Shown piece by piece: positions 44,824 through 52,588 of a stretch of 64,000 nucleotides of DNA (positions are counted from its first letter, which is position 1; every line of letters starts with the position of its first letter). The stretch spans positions 339,301 to 403,300 of the forward strand of contig JAICWS010000001.1 of assembly GCA_025934695.1 (NCBI GenBank). Direction: 5' to 3'. The notes below the pieces were generated by a model. It did not search any database. It worked only from the letters and a program-made list of their open reading frames with translations, and had not been told where the DNA came from. The position numbers and the translations under genes were made by a program. Source of the DNA: Alphaproteobacteria bacterium. GTDB taxonomy: Bacteria > Pseudomonadota > Alphaproteobacteria > Micavibrionales > UBA2020.

Positions 44824-45471
44824 TTACTTCACGACGTATTCGATGAGGTCGCCTTTTTTGACAAGCGTCTGCCTGACGAGCGTGCCATCCGACTTATACC
44901 ACAGGTTCCGCTCGAGGCCGCCGGACACCTGATAGTGATCGGCGCTGACGTCCGTGCCGCCGACCTTGATTTTTTCCGTTCCTATTTTCTTGACCGTCAC
45001 GGACTCCATCTTGCCGGTCAGGACGTCGAGAAGCTGCTTGCGGCCGATCAGCGCGAAATTCCACCAGCTTCCCGGCATGGTGTCCGACGGAATCTCCTCC
45101 GACACGCTGTCGGCGGTCAGCTTCAGCTTGTCGGTGTTTTCGTCGAGCGTCACCGACACATCGTGTTTTTCGCCATTGTCGTTGGTGCGGTCGTTCAGCG
45201 CGATCAGGCGGGCGTCCTGCCAGGTCTCCGAGCCGTCAAAAGTGAAACGATAGGCGTCGACGAACAGAACCTTGACCGCGATGCGGATCTTGATGTTGAC
45301 GTTCAGCAGGCTGTCTTTTTTGTCGAAGCTGATGGTCTCGGTGCCGATATCATCGCCCTTGCGCATGATATGGAAGGTGATGGGTTGCAGCTGCTGCGCG
45401 CCCGCAATGCCCGCGAGAAACGGCGCCATGAGAATGGCGATTAGAACAGCCCCCGACAGTTTTTTGAACAT
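44824..45471 (-). CDS. Exported protein, DUF6134/DUF3108-like
   Basis: A 215-residue protein with a signal peptide ending near AGIAGAQ. The mature part is a run of beta strands (ITFHIMRKGDDIGTETISFD, VKVLFVDAYRFTFDGSETW, HYQVSGGLERNLWYKSDGTL), like the periplasmic lipid-binding-type DUF3108/DUF6134 group; I am unsure which. The ending KKGDLIEYVVK is typical. It converges on the esterase/RTX gene with 5 nt between stops. The function is not established in the family. Confidence 0.75.
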   Translation of the reverse strand: MFKKLSGAVLIAILMAPFLAGIAGAQQLQPITFHIMRKGDDIGTETISFDKKDSLLNVNIKIRIAVKVLFVDAYRFTFDGSETWQDARLIALNDRTNDNGEKHDVSVTLDENTDKLKLTADSVSEEIPSDTMPGSWWNFALIGRKQLLDVLTGKMESVTVKKIGTEKIKVGGTDVSADHYQVSGGLERNLWYKSDGTLVRQTLVKKGDLIEYVVK

Positions 45472-45529
45472 GCAGGCTTCCCCCGATATCCAAATTCTAC
45501 CCGAGGTCGCGCTGAAATCCTAAAAGTTT

Positions 45530-45563
45530 CGGCCGTCACGCCCTTTTAGGACTGTGACGGCCG
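45530..45563 (-). terminator. Hairpin downstream of the gene at 45585, possible terminator
   Basis: CGGCCGTCAC (45530-45539) and GTGACGGCCG (45554-45563) form a perfect 10-bp stem with a 14-nt loop. On the minus strand AAACTTTTAGG follows, a weak T tract. It separates the genes at 45585 and 44824. Confidence 0.45.
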
Positions 45564-45584
45564 CGTTCTGGACAATTCCAACTG

Positions 45585-45932
45585 TTAAAAAATCCCGTTT
45601 CCGTAGCTGCCGAGGTCGTCCTTCAGCTGCGGACTGATGCGGCGGTAGAACAGCTGCTGTTTCAGGTGCAATTCCTCGGCAATATCTTTCAGACCGGGGG
45701 TCGCAAAGCCTTTGACCGCTTCCACAAGTTTGGGAATGGCCGTTTCGAGCTCTTTCGCCTTGCCAAATCTGGCGGCGCCTTTTGCGCGCTCGAATTCGAA
45801 TGACAGGTCGAAAGCGGTCTTCTTCTCCTGCTCATCCAGCGGTGTTGCCGGATGCTGGAGGCTTTTCGCAGCTTCGTGGAAGATCGTATAGAGGAAGCCG
45901 GAAGCTTCCGACGATAGATTTTTCACACCCAT
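45585..45932 (-). CDS. Hypothetical helical protein
   Basis: An unrecognised 115-residue protein of charged, helical appearance (DEQEKKTAFDLSFEFERAKG, AIPKLVEAVKGFATPGLKD). No signal peptide, membrane span or Cys. A strong palindromic hairpin follows it. The DNA upstream (45933-46059) is AT-rich and holds no evident gene. Confidence 0.6.
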   Translation of the reverse strand: MGVKNLSSEASGFLYTIFHEAAKSLQHPATPLDEQEKKTAFDLSFEFERAKGAARFGKAKELETAIPKLVEAVKGFATPGLKDIAEELHLKQQLFYRRISPQLKDDLGSYGNGIF

Positions 45933-46059
45933 TCTTTTACCTCTGTTCGCCGTTTGCCCGGTGAATCTTCGAGAGTTTCAAGAACCTATCATAGGCATGT
46001 TTATTATGTCAAATATTATTTATGTAAATATAGTTCATCGATTTCGTTAATAAAATCAA

Positions 46060-46956
46060 TTATTTCAATTTGAAATTGAAGATGTTTTGGTCGAAGGAAT
46101 TATAGTCTTCGTATCGCAGCAGCGCGTAGAGATCCTTGCGATGCTGCATGACCCCCAGCAGACTCTCCTGGCTTCCCTCTTTCAGGATGGTATCGAGACC
46201 GCGATCGATGGCGCCCATCGCGAGGCGCAGCGTTGTCACGGGATAGATGACGAGGTTATAGCCCAGCCCTTCCAGTTCTTTCGCGCTGAAGAGACGCGAT
46301 TTCCCGAATTCGGTCATATTCGCCAGCAGCGGTGCCTTCACGGCCTTTCGCATGGCTTCGAATTCTTTTTCGTCCTGCATCGCCTCGGGGAAGATCATGT
46401 CGGCGCCCGCGTCGACATAAGCTTTAGCGCGGTCGATGGCCTTGTCGAGACCTTCGGATGCGCGCGCGTCGGTGCGTGCGATGAGAATGAAGTTCGGGTC
46501 CCGTTTCGCGTTCGCGGCTGCCTTGATCTTCTTCACGACCTCGGCCGCGGGCAGGACGGATTTGTTATCGAGATGCCCGCAGCGCTTCGGGTTTTCCTGG
46601 TCTTCGAGATGGCAGCCGGCGATGCCCATGTCTTCCATCACCTGCACCGTGCGCGCGGCGTTCATGGGTTCGCCGAAGCCGGTATCGATGTCGATGATGC
46701 TGGGCAGTTCGGTTACGCGCGCGATCTGGTGACCGCGCTGCGACACTTCTGTCAGCGTCGTCAGGCCAATATCCGGCAAGCCCAAATCCGCGGAGAGCAC
46801 GGCGCCGGATATGTAGACGCCGTCGAACCCCTTCTTCTCGATCGCCATCGCGGTAAGCGGGTTCATCGCGCCCGGAAAGCGCAGCAGCTTGCCCGACTTC
46901 AGGCCCGCGGCGAAAGCGGCGCGTTTGTCGCCAGCAGTTTTTTTGGCAAACAACAT
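46060..46956 (-). CDS. prpB: 2-methylisocitrate lyase
   Basis: Splits methylisocitrate into pyruvate and succinate in the methylcitrate cycle. The 298-residue sequence has LRFPGAMNPLTAMAIEKKGF, DIDTGFGEP (metal-binding), the active-site segment HLEDQENPKRCGHLDNK, and FILIARTDARASEGLD. These assign it to the isocitrate lyase/PEP mutase superfamily, PrpB branch. It is downstream of prpD on the same strand, but a GxxExxY cassette separates them. Confidence 0.94.
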   Translation of the reverse strand: MLFAKKTAGDKRAAFAAGLKSGKLLRFPGAMNPLTAMAIEKKGFDGVYISGAVLSADLGLPDIGLTTLTEVSQRGHQIARVTELPSIIDIDTGFGEPMNAARTVQVMEDMGIAGCHLEDQENPKRCGHLDNKSVLPAAEVVKKIKAAANAKRDPNFILIARTDARASEGLDKAIDRAKAYVDAGADMIFPEAMQDEKEFEAMRKAVKAPLLANMTEFGKSRLFSAKELEGLGYNLVIYPVTTLRLAMGAIDRGLDTILKEGSQESLLGVMQHRKDLYALLRYEDYNSFDQNIFNFKLK

Positions 46957-46966
46957 TTTTTAAGGA

Positions 46967-46996
46967 CCCCACAGATGGACACAGATGAACACGGAT
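46967..46996. repeat. Left 30-bp inverted repeat flanking the GxxExxY gene
   Basis: Begins CCCCACAGATGGACACAGAT and is inverted at 47372-47401 with 29 of 30 positions identical. It starts 10 nt before the prpB start codon side and ends 2 nt before the GxxExxY stop codon. Confidence 0.85.
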
Positions 46997-46997
46997 T

Positions 46998-47393
46998 TCA
47001 CAGCACTATTCTGTCCCATTCAAGCTTTGGCTTGGCAAAATTCAAAAGCAACCCGACACGAAGCCCGGTTGCTTTCAAATAATTCAACATCTGGCTTCTT
47101 TCCCGGTCGCCGAGGCGATCAATCGTTTTCATTTCGACGATCACTTTGTCGAATACGACTAAATCAGGAACATATTCTCCAACGGGAATATTCTTATATG
47201 CAACCTCGTACCGAGGTTGCTGAAGAAAAGGGATGTTCTTTTGCTTTAGCTCAACGGTGAAGGCGTTTTCGTAAACCTTCTCCAGGAAGCCATGGCCAAG
47301 AGTATTTAATACCGTCATGGCGCAGCCAATGATTTGGTGCGTTTCATCCTTGAAGATGAATTCCTTACCTGATCCGTGTTCATCTGGGTCCAT
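46998..47393 (-). CDS. GxxExxY-family protein inside an inverted-repeat cassette
   Basis: A 131-residue protein with the name-giving motif in LGHGFLEKVYENAF (GFLEKVY), preceded by THQIIGCAMTVLNT and followed by PDLVVFDKVIVEMKTIDRL, which resembles the D...ExK core of PD-(D/E)XK nucleases. This family is widespread, often repeated in genomes, and its function is unknown. The ATG at 47391-47393 lies within the right inverted repeat; the longer open frame upstream is a prpD shadow. The gene splits prpD from prpB. Confidence 0.86.
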   Translation of the reverse strand: MDPDEHGSGKEFIFKDETHQIIGCAMTVLNTLGHGFLEKVYENAFTVELKQKNIPFLQQPRYEVAYKNIPVGEYVPDLVVFDKVIVEMKTIDRLGDRERSQMLNYLKATGLRVGLLLNFAKPKLEWDRIVL

Positions 47394-47401
47394 CTGTGGG
47401 G
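47372..47401. repeat. Right 30-bp inverted repeat flanking the GxxExxY gene
   Basis: Its reverse complement begins CCCCACAGATGGACCCAGAT and matches 46967-46996 in 29 of 30 bases. It contains the GxxExxY start codon and ends 9 nt from the prpD stop. Confidence 0.85.
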
Positions 47402-47410
47402 AACTTCTCT

Positions 47411-48961
47411 TTAGAACAACCCCTTCTTCCCGACCTTCAGGTTCTTCTCCGGAATTTCGACGTTGAGCTGCATGAGCTCGTCCGCCGAGAGATCGGGAAG
47501 TTTCTGCACGAGGTCGAGGAAGCGTTTCTGCTCGCCCGCGTCCACGATGCCTTCGGTCAGCGTCATGAACTTGCGGATGTAGTCGGGCCGCGCGAAGGGC
47601 TTGGCGCCGAACGGATGCGCGTTGGCCACGCCCAGCTCGTCCACGATCTTTGTGCCGTCGGCCATGGTGATTTCCACCTTGCCGCCGAAGGCTTTTACGT
47701 TCGGATCGGGACTGTGATAGCGCTTCGTCCATTCCGGATCCTCGACCGTGCGGATCTTGTGCCAGAGGGCGACCGTATCCTTGCGCTGTGCGCGCGCAGG
47801 GTCATAGGATTTGACGTGGTGCCAGGTGCCGTCCTGCAGCGCAACCGCGAAGATGTACATGATCGAATGGTCGAGCGTTTCGCGGGTTGCTGTCGGATCC
47901 ATCTTCTGTGGATCGTTGGCGCCCGTACCGATAACGTAATGGGTATGGTGCGAGGTATGGATCAGGACGTCCTTCACCTTGTCCCAATCCTTGATCTTCT
48001 TGCCCATGCGCGCGGCGAGGTCGATCAGCGCCTGAGACTGGTATTCGGCCGAATGTTCTTTCGTATAGGTCTCGAGGATGGCGCGCTTGCTCTCGCCTTT
48101 GCCGGGCAGCGGCACGTCGTACGACGCATCTTTGCCATCGAGCAGCCAGGCGATCACGCTGTCTTCTCCCTCGTAAATCGGCGAGGGCGCGCCCTCGCCG
48201 CGCATGCAACGGTCGACCGCCTCGATCGCGAGCTTGCCCGCATGCGCGGGTGCGAAGGCCTTCCAGCTGGAGATCTGGCCCTTGCGCGACTGGCGCGTGG
48301 TGCAGGACACATGCAGCGCCTGCTGGATGGACTGGTAAATCGTGTCGGTATCGAGGCCCATCAGCGTGCCGATGCCGGCCGCCGCCGCAGGCGCGAGATG
48401 CGCGATATGGTCGATTTTATGCTTGTGCAGGCAGATCGCCTTCACGAGGTTCACATGCAGCTCATATCCCGTGGCGAGCCCGCGGATCAGCGCCTTGCCG
48501 TCCCTGCCCGTCTGTTGCGCGACGGCAAGGATCGGCGGGATGTTGTCGGCCGGGTGAGAATAATCGGCGGCCAGGAACGTATCGTGAAAATCGAGTTCAC
48601 GCACCGCGGTGCCGTTGGCCCAGGCCGCCCACTCAGCGCTGAATTGCTGCTTCGAGGACACGCCGAACACCGTCGCGCCGCGCTTGCCCGAACGCGGATG
48701 ATCCAGCGCCTGCGCGCGCGCTGTCGTCACCGGGCCGCGGTTGACGGACGCGAGCGCGACCGATGCATTGTCGATGATGCGGTTCACGATCATCTCGGTC
48801 ACATCTTTGTCGACGGCGACAGAGTCGGAAGCGACTTCGGCCATCTTCCAGGCGAGCTGGTCCTGCTTCTTCAGCAGGTCCTTCTCCGGGTGAACGCGGA
48901 CATTGTGGAGTTTCATCGAACCAGTCTCCTTCAGTTTCGCCTGTGCCTGTGCCATCGTCAT
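47411..48961 (-). CDS. prpD: 2-methylcitrate dehydratase, MmgE/PrpD family
   Basis: Dehydrates 2-methylcitrate to cis-2-methylaconitate. The 516-residue protein has the MmgE/PrpD fold features [60 protein letters not shown] and [13 protein letters not shown]. The start chosen (48959-48961) has AGGAAAGG just upstream; the frame stays open to 49033 but without a ribosome-binding site. With prpB and prpC it completes the core methylcitrate route. Confidence 0.94.
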   Translation of the reverse strand: MTMAQAQAKLKETGSMKLHNVRVHPEKDLLKKQDQLAWKMAEVASDSVAVDKDVTEMIVNRIIDNASVALASVNRGPVTTARAQALDHPRSGKRGATVFGVSSKQQFSAEWAAWANGTAVRELDFHDTFLAADYSHPADNIPPILAVAQQTGRDGKALIRGLATGYELHVNLVKAICLHKHKIDHIAHLAPAAAAGIGTLMGLDTDTIYQSIQQALHVSCTTRQSRKGQISSWKAFAPAHAGKLAIEAVDRCMRGEGAPSPIYEGEDSVIAWLLDGKDASYDVPLPGKGESKRAILETYTKEHSAEYQSQALIDLAARMGKKIKDWDKVKDVLIHTSHHTHYVIGTGANDPQKMDPTATRETLDHSIMYIFAVALQDGTWHHVKSYDPARAQRKDTVALWHKIRTVEDPEWTKRYHSPDPNVKAFGGKVEITMADGTKIVDELGVANAHPFGAKPFARPDYIRKFMTLTEGIVDAGEQKRFLDLVQKLPDLSADELMQLNVEIPEKNLKVGKKGLF

Positions 48962-49113
48962 GACCTTTCCTGTTGAAATAGGTGTGCTCCAATCTACAGA
49001 AATAGGGCATGAAATCATAGGCTTGTTGGGCACGCCTTTTTAATTGACATAAAATTAAATGAGGACTAGCCTGTGGATAATTTTTTAAACCCTTTGTCCG
49101 GAAAGCCGCTTCT

Positions 49114-49422
49114 ATGAAGCAAATGAATCAATATGTTCTGTTGCTGAAAAACGAGGCCGAGGCGATGCCCCTGCCCGCAGCGGGTTTCGTAAGCCAGCTG
49201 ACCACCTGGGTTCAGCAGAACGCATCCTCCGACGTGCTCCGTACCGAAGAAACGCCGCAGCCGGCCGCCGTGCGCGTCATTTGCACGGAAGACGCGGCAA
49301 GCCGGGTGGCCCAGGCCTTTGCGGGCGCCGTGGCCGCCGTCCGGATGGACAAGGAAAATGTCATCACCTTCCCCGACCCGATCCCGAAAAAGACGCGCCG
49401 TCCCGGCTTTGGCTCGATCTGA
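49114..49422 (+). CDS. Hypothetical protein
   Basis: An unrecognised 102-residue protein with alpha/beta alternation (YVLLLKNEAEAMPLPAAGF, AAVRVICTEDAASRVAQAF) and a basic C-terminus (KKTRRPGFGSI). No signal peptide or membrane span. TTGACA at 49044-49049 with a weak TAGCCT 17 nt on could be its promoter. It ends 16 nt before the stop of the convergent membrane protein. Confidence 0.6.
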   Translation: MKQMNQYVLLLKNEAEAMPLPAAGFVSQLTTWVQQNASSDVLRTEETPQPAAVRVICTEDAASRVAQAFAGAVAAVRMDKENVITFPDPIPKKTRRPGFGSI

Positions 49423-49438
49423 TATTTTAACATAAAAG

Positions 49439-50200
49439 TCAAACTTGCTTCGGCGCTTCGACTGACGCATTCGCCTGCTTTTCGCGGCGCATGGCGATGA
49501 TAATTAGGGCCATCATCATATATCCTGCCAACGCGGCGGTCATGACCGGGCCGAAACCCATGCCGTGATGATCATCATGCGTGCGCGCCAGGAATCCCGC
49601 AATGGCACGTCCAAACGGTTGCGCGAACATAAGCAGCGGCCAGAACAGGACAGCGCGCGGCAGCCTCGTGAAGCGCCAGACAAGCCCCAACAGCAGCACG
49701 GCGGCCGCGGATATCGCGGCGCTCATCAGAATATCCAGGCCGGAATCATGTTCGAGATAATCGGCCAGCGCGGCGCCCAGCGCCGTAACAGAGAGCGCCC
49801 CCAGCCAGAACAGGCTTTCCGCCCGCCGCGACGCCATGCCCTCAAGCGCAAAGTTTTCACCGACACCGCCCCAGATCAGGAAGACGCCGGCCACGACCGC
49901 GGCAAGCAGCGCTGAATCTTTGGCGTCGCCAAACCGCGCCGTTTCCTGCAGCAATTCGGGCAGGGCCGATCCCGCAGACGTAACGCCCAGCATCGCCGCC
50001 CAGAACAGGAAGGCATGAAGTTTTTTCACCGTCATCTGCGCCCCGACCAGGACGAAGGCCAGTACCGTAAAAACCAGCGCGGTTTCAATAACGCCGAGAT
50101 GCAGAGACTTTGACAGAAAGCCGCCGCCCGCCGCGACAAGCGCGACCGCGCAGATTTCGATCATCCAGAACTGGAAGTTGAGATGGGGAATTTTGTTCAT
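49439..50200 (-). CDS. Multi-span membrane protein, COG4705-like
   Basis: A 253-residue inner-membrane protein with about eight hydrophobic spans. Repeated units of the form FW-x-(I/L)-E/K ... T/G-x-A-x-(A/G)-D/S-Y-L (for example FQFWMIEICAVALVAAGGG and SLFWLGALSVTALGAALADY) recall the COG4705 family of uncharacterised membrane-anchored proteins. A His/Asp-rich loop, RTHDDHHGMG, lies before the last span and could bind metal. ATG 50198-50200 is preferred; nine more residues are open upstream. Confidence 0.72.
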   Translation of the reverse strand: MNKIPHLNFQFWMIEICAVALVAAGGGFLSKSLHLGVIETALVFTVLAFVLVGAQMTVKKLHAFLFWAAMLGVTSAGSALPELLQETARFGDAKDSALLAAVVAGVFLIWGGVGENFALEGMASRRAESLFWLGALSVTALGAALADYLEHDSGLDILMSAAISAAAVLLLGLVWRFTRLPRAVLFWPLLMFAQPFGRAIAGFLARTHDDHHGMGFGPVMTAALAGYMMMALIIIAMRREKQANASVEAPKQV

Positions 50201-50311
50201 AACTTTTTCCAAGCTTACGAGTGGCAATTATATACGTCCCGAATGCCGCAGGAAACCCTTCCCATGCATCGTCCCCATGCTATAATTCCTTTCCGGAAAT
50301 TGGGGGGTTCT

Positions 50312-50887
50312 ATGTTCGGAACATTGGCGCGCACCGCGCTTGCCGTCATCTTCTTTCTCGCCATCTCGTCGTCGCCGTCGCTGGCGCAACATGTGCGCCC
50401 CCATCCGCACGACAATTCCGCCCTCTATGCGGCCGTCATGGACAAGGCGAAGCAAGGCGACGCCCTGTCGCAATATTCCATCGCGTTGCTGTACGAGCGC
50501 GGCCAGGGCGTGCAGAAGAACTATGCCTTGTCGAACGACTGGCTCGCCAAGGCGGCGGCGCAGAATTATTCGATGGCGCAATTCAAGCTGGGCGACCATT
50601 ACCAGTACGGCAAGGGCGTCAAGGTCGACCTGCCGCAGGCGGCGAAATGGTACCGCGCAGCCGCCGGACAGAACAATTACGAGGCGCAGCATGCGCTGGG
50701 CAAGCTTTACCAGACGGGCGACGGCGTCAAACAGAACTTCGCCGAGGCCTATTTCTGGCTGACGCTCGCGGGCGACGACAAGCAATATGCCGCTGACCGG
50801 GACCGTATCCTTCCCCTGCTCAAGTCCGACCAGATCGCGCTGGTGAAGGACCGCGTCGCAAAATGGCGCAAAGGAAATAGAGGGTAA
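50312..50887 (+). CDS. Exported Sel1-repeat protein
   Basis: A 191-residue protein with a signal peptide ending SPSLAQ, followed by three Sel1-like TPR repeats: ALSQYSIALLYERGQGVQKN, MAQFKLGDHYQYGKGVKVDL and EAQHALGKLYQTGDGVKQNF. Such repeats mediate protein contacts. TATAAT (50281-50286) and GGGGGG (50302-50307) upstream support expression from ATG 50312; the longer frame upstream is not needed. It is followed 8 nt later by a 2H phosphoesterase gene, likely in one operon. Confidence 0.85.
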   Translation: MFGTLARTALAVIFFLAISSSPSLAQHVRPHPHDNSALYAAVMDKAKQGDALSQYSIALLYERGQGVQKNYALSNDWLAKAAAQNYSMAQFKLGDHYQYGKGVKVDLPQAAKWYRAAAGQNNYEAQHALGKLYQTGDGVKQNFAEAYFWLTLAGDDKQYAADRDRILPLLKSDQIALVKDRVAKWRKGNRG

Positions 50888-50895
50888 GGACGGGT

Positions 50896-51426
50896 ATGAA
50901 ACACGTCATTTTCGTCAACCTCGACGCCGAAGCCACGGCCGCCATCAGCGAACTCTGGGCCAAGGCCGGCATTGTCAGCGAAGTGCCCCCGCACCTGACC
51001 CTCGCCGTCTACGAGAACGCCGGCAACGCGGGACGCAACAACATCCTGTCCGCCGTGAAGGATTTCGCGGCGGCGTTTGAAGGCCCCCTCGTCCGCTTCG
51101 CCAATGTCGGCATTTTTCCCGCCCGGGACAAGACGGTGATTTTCCTGGCGCCGATCGTCGCGCCGCCGCTGCTGGACTTCCACAAGGGCTTCCACGACCT
51201 GTCGGAAAAGCTGGACCTGAAGAGCGTCGAATATTATCGCCCCGGCCAGTGGATCCCGCATTGCACGCTCGACGAGCGCGCGGGCGGTCAGGATACGGGG
51301 CCGATGCTCGAAACGGTCTTCATGCACTTAAGGGATGTGATGCCCATTTCCGCGCGGCTCGACAGCATTGAGGTGATCGAGGTCGGGAATACGCTGGCCT
51401 CGCTGACGCGGCACCCTCTGCGCTGA
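50896..51426 (+). CDS. 2H phosphoesterase (2'-5' RNA ligase-like)
   Basis: A 176-residue protein of the 2H superfamily. Its two catalytic HxT motifs are PPHLTLAVY (near residue 34) and IPHCTLDER (near residue 119), spaced as in LigT/YjcG-like proteins. Such enzymes act on cyclic phosphates or 2'-5' linked nucleotides, including ADP-ribose 1'',2''-cyclic phosphate in some members; the substrate here cannot be inferred. It follows the Sel1 gene and converges on the DUF1232 gene with 1 nt between stops. Confidence 0.85.
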   Translation: MKHVIFVNLDAEATAAISELWAKAGIVSEVPPHLTLAVYENAGNAGRNNILSAVKDFAAAFEGPLVRFANVGIFPARDKTVIFLAPIVAPPLLDFHKGFHDLSEKLDLKSVEYYRPGQWIPHCTLDERAGGQDTGPMLETVFMHLRDVMPISARLDSIEVIEVGNTLASLTRHPLR

Positions 51427-51427
51427 T

Positions 51428-52069
51428 TCAGGCGCTTTTGAACTTTTCCGGGTATTTCAGGCTGTAGTGCGCCGCCGCGGCGCAGAGCATACCGAAATCG
51501 TCGATATAGCCGAAGACAGGAATGGCGTCAGGAATGAGGTCGAGCGGCAGTTCAAGATAGAACAGCGCACCGTAGGCCACCTGCTTTTCGAGAAAAGTGA
51601 AATTGTCCGACTTCACGACGGCCGCCAGCATTTCGATGTTGCGCTTCCAGGTCGGCCCCCAGCTGGCAAATTTTTCGATCTCGGGCAGCGCCTTGTCGAC
51701 CGTCTTGCGCGCGGCAGCGCTGTAGCCGAGGTTGAAAAGGACGGTCACGACCTTTTCCTCGTGCGGCGCCGCCTTGGGCAGCGCAGCGGCAGCGTCGCCC
51801 ATCGCCCTCAGGGCGGCGGAAAAATATTCGGGCACGTTATGTTCGACGAAATCATTCACCCGCGCGGACTCATATTTCAGCACCCCGCCTGACAGCAGTC
51901 GGTAAATGCCGGCGCTGACGTTGGGCATATAGTCCTTTGGGAATTCCTTGGACGGCACGGCCTTGAGCCAGCGACGGTAGGTCGAATTGGAAACGCCGAT
52001 CCATTCCGCGAGGCTCTCGGGAGAGAGGCCTGTTTCGCTAAAGATGGAGATCACCTGCTTGTATTGCAT
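51428..52069 (-). CDS. Helix-turn-helix plus DUF1232 protein
   Basis: A 213-residue protein with two recognisable parts. The N-terminus (SIFSETGLSPESLAEWIGVS then STYRRWLK) reads as a helix-turn-helix resembling transposase or antitoxin-type DNA-binding domains. The C-terminus contains the DUF1232 signature YLELPLDLIPDAIPVFGYID, a short amphipathic hairpin usually found in small membrane-associated proteins. ATG 52067-52069 is preferred over the start 12 codons earlier. The combination suggests a membrane- or stress-linked regulator, by inference only. Confidence 0.75.
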   Translation of the reverse strand: MQYKQVISIFSETGLSPESLAEWIGVSNSTYRRWLKAVPSKEFPKDYMPNVSAGIYRLLSGGVLKYESARVNDFVEHNVPEYFSAALRAMGDAAAALPKAAPHEEKVVTVLFNLGYSAAARKTVDKALPEIEKFASWGPTWKRNIEMLAAVVKSDNFTFLEKQVAYGALFYLELPLDLIPDAIPVFGYIDDFGMLCAAAAHYSLKYPEKFKSA

Positions 52070-52250
52070 GGGATTGAAGGTAACCCGCGAGTGACGGCTA
52101 GTCAAATGGAAGCCGGGGCGCGATTCCTCGAATTATTGCTAATAATCAGTTAATTACCGCCAGGAATTCTCAAAAGAAAGCTATCCCTTTTCAAATGAGA
52201 AATGCGATATAATATCATCAGGGCAAAGACAGATTTACCTGGGGATTGAG

Positions 52251-52403
52251 ATGGACGACGCAGGCCCGCACACATTGCTGATGAACCCCTGGACCTGGAT
52301 CGTCTACGGCCTGGTTGCCGTCTACCTGATCGCCGTCGCGCGGGGCACGTTTAGCTGGCGCAGAGAAGTGCGCCGGAACGGCAAGCAGGACGAAAAGAAG
52401 TGA
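52251..52403 (+). CDS. Small single-span membrane protein
   Basis: A 50-residue protein, MDDAGPHTLLMNPWTWIVYG at the start, with one hydrophobic span (WTWIVYGLVAVYLIAVA) and a positively charged C-terminus (SWRREVRRNGKQDEKK), so N-out/C-in is predicted. GGGGA before the ATG and TATAAT at 52208-52213 support expression. It lies 185 nt upstream of the giant transporter fusion and could be an accessory subunit; that is inference. Confidence 0.6.
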   Translation: MDDAGPHTLLMNPWTWIVYGLVAVYLIAVARGTFSWRREVRRNGKQDEKK

Positions 52404-52588
52404 CGCCGCAGGCCGGGGAATTTTCTGAAAAAACATTCTGGGCTCAGCGCTACCGGCCCAATCTCCTTTCCGCCGCCACGGCGAAAATGGTAAAATCCGC
52501 CAAGGCGGGGAACGGGGCCAGCGTTCGCATTTTCTGTCGTTCCGCTCACAAAGACATGTCGATCCGAACTAGATAAAGGGCCATCCGG

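Noticed and set aside
46998..47732. 244-residue version of the GxxExxY protein
   Set aside because: The N-terminal extension runs through prpD in another frame; the family starts after the repeat.
47396..48976. 526-residue plus-strand frame over prpD
   Set aside because: Antisense shadow of a clear PrpD protein.
49114..49422. Toxin or antitoxin gene
   Set aside because: No partner ORF or family motif; left as hypothetical.
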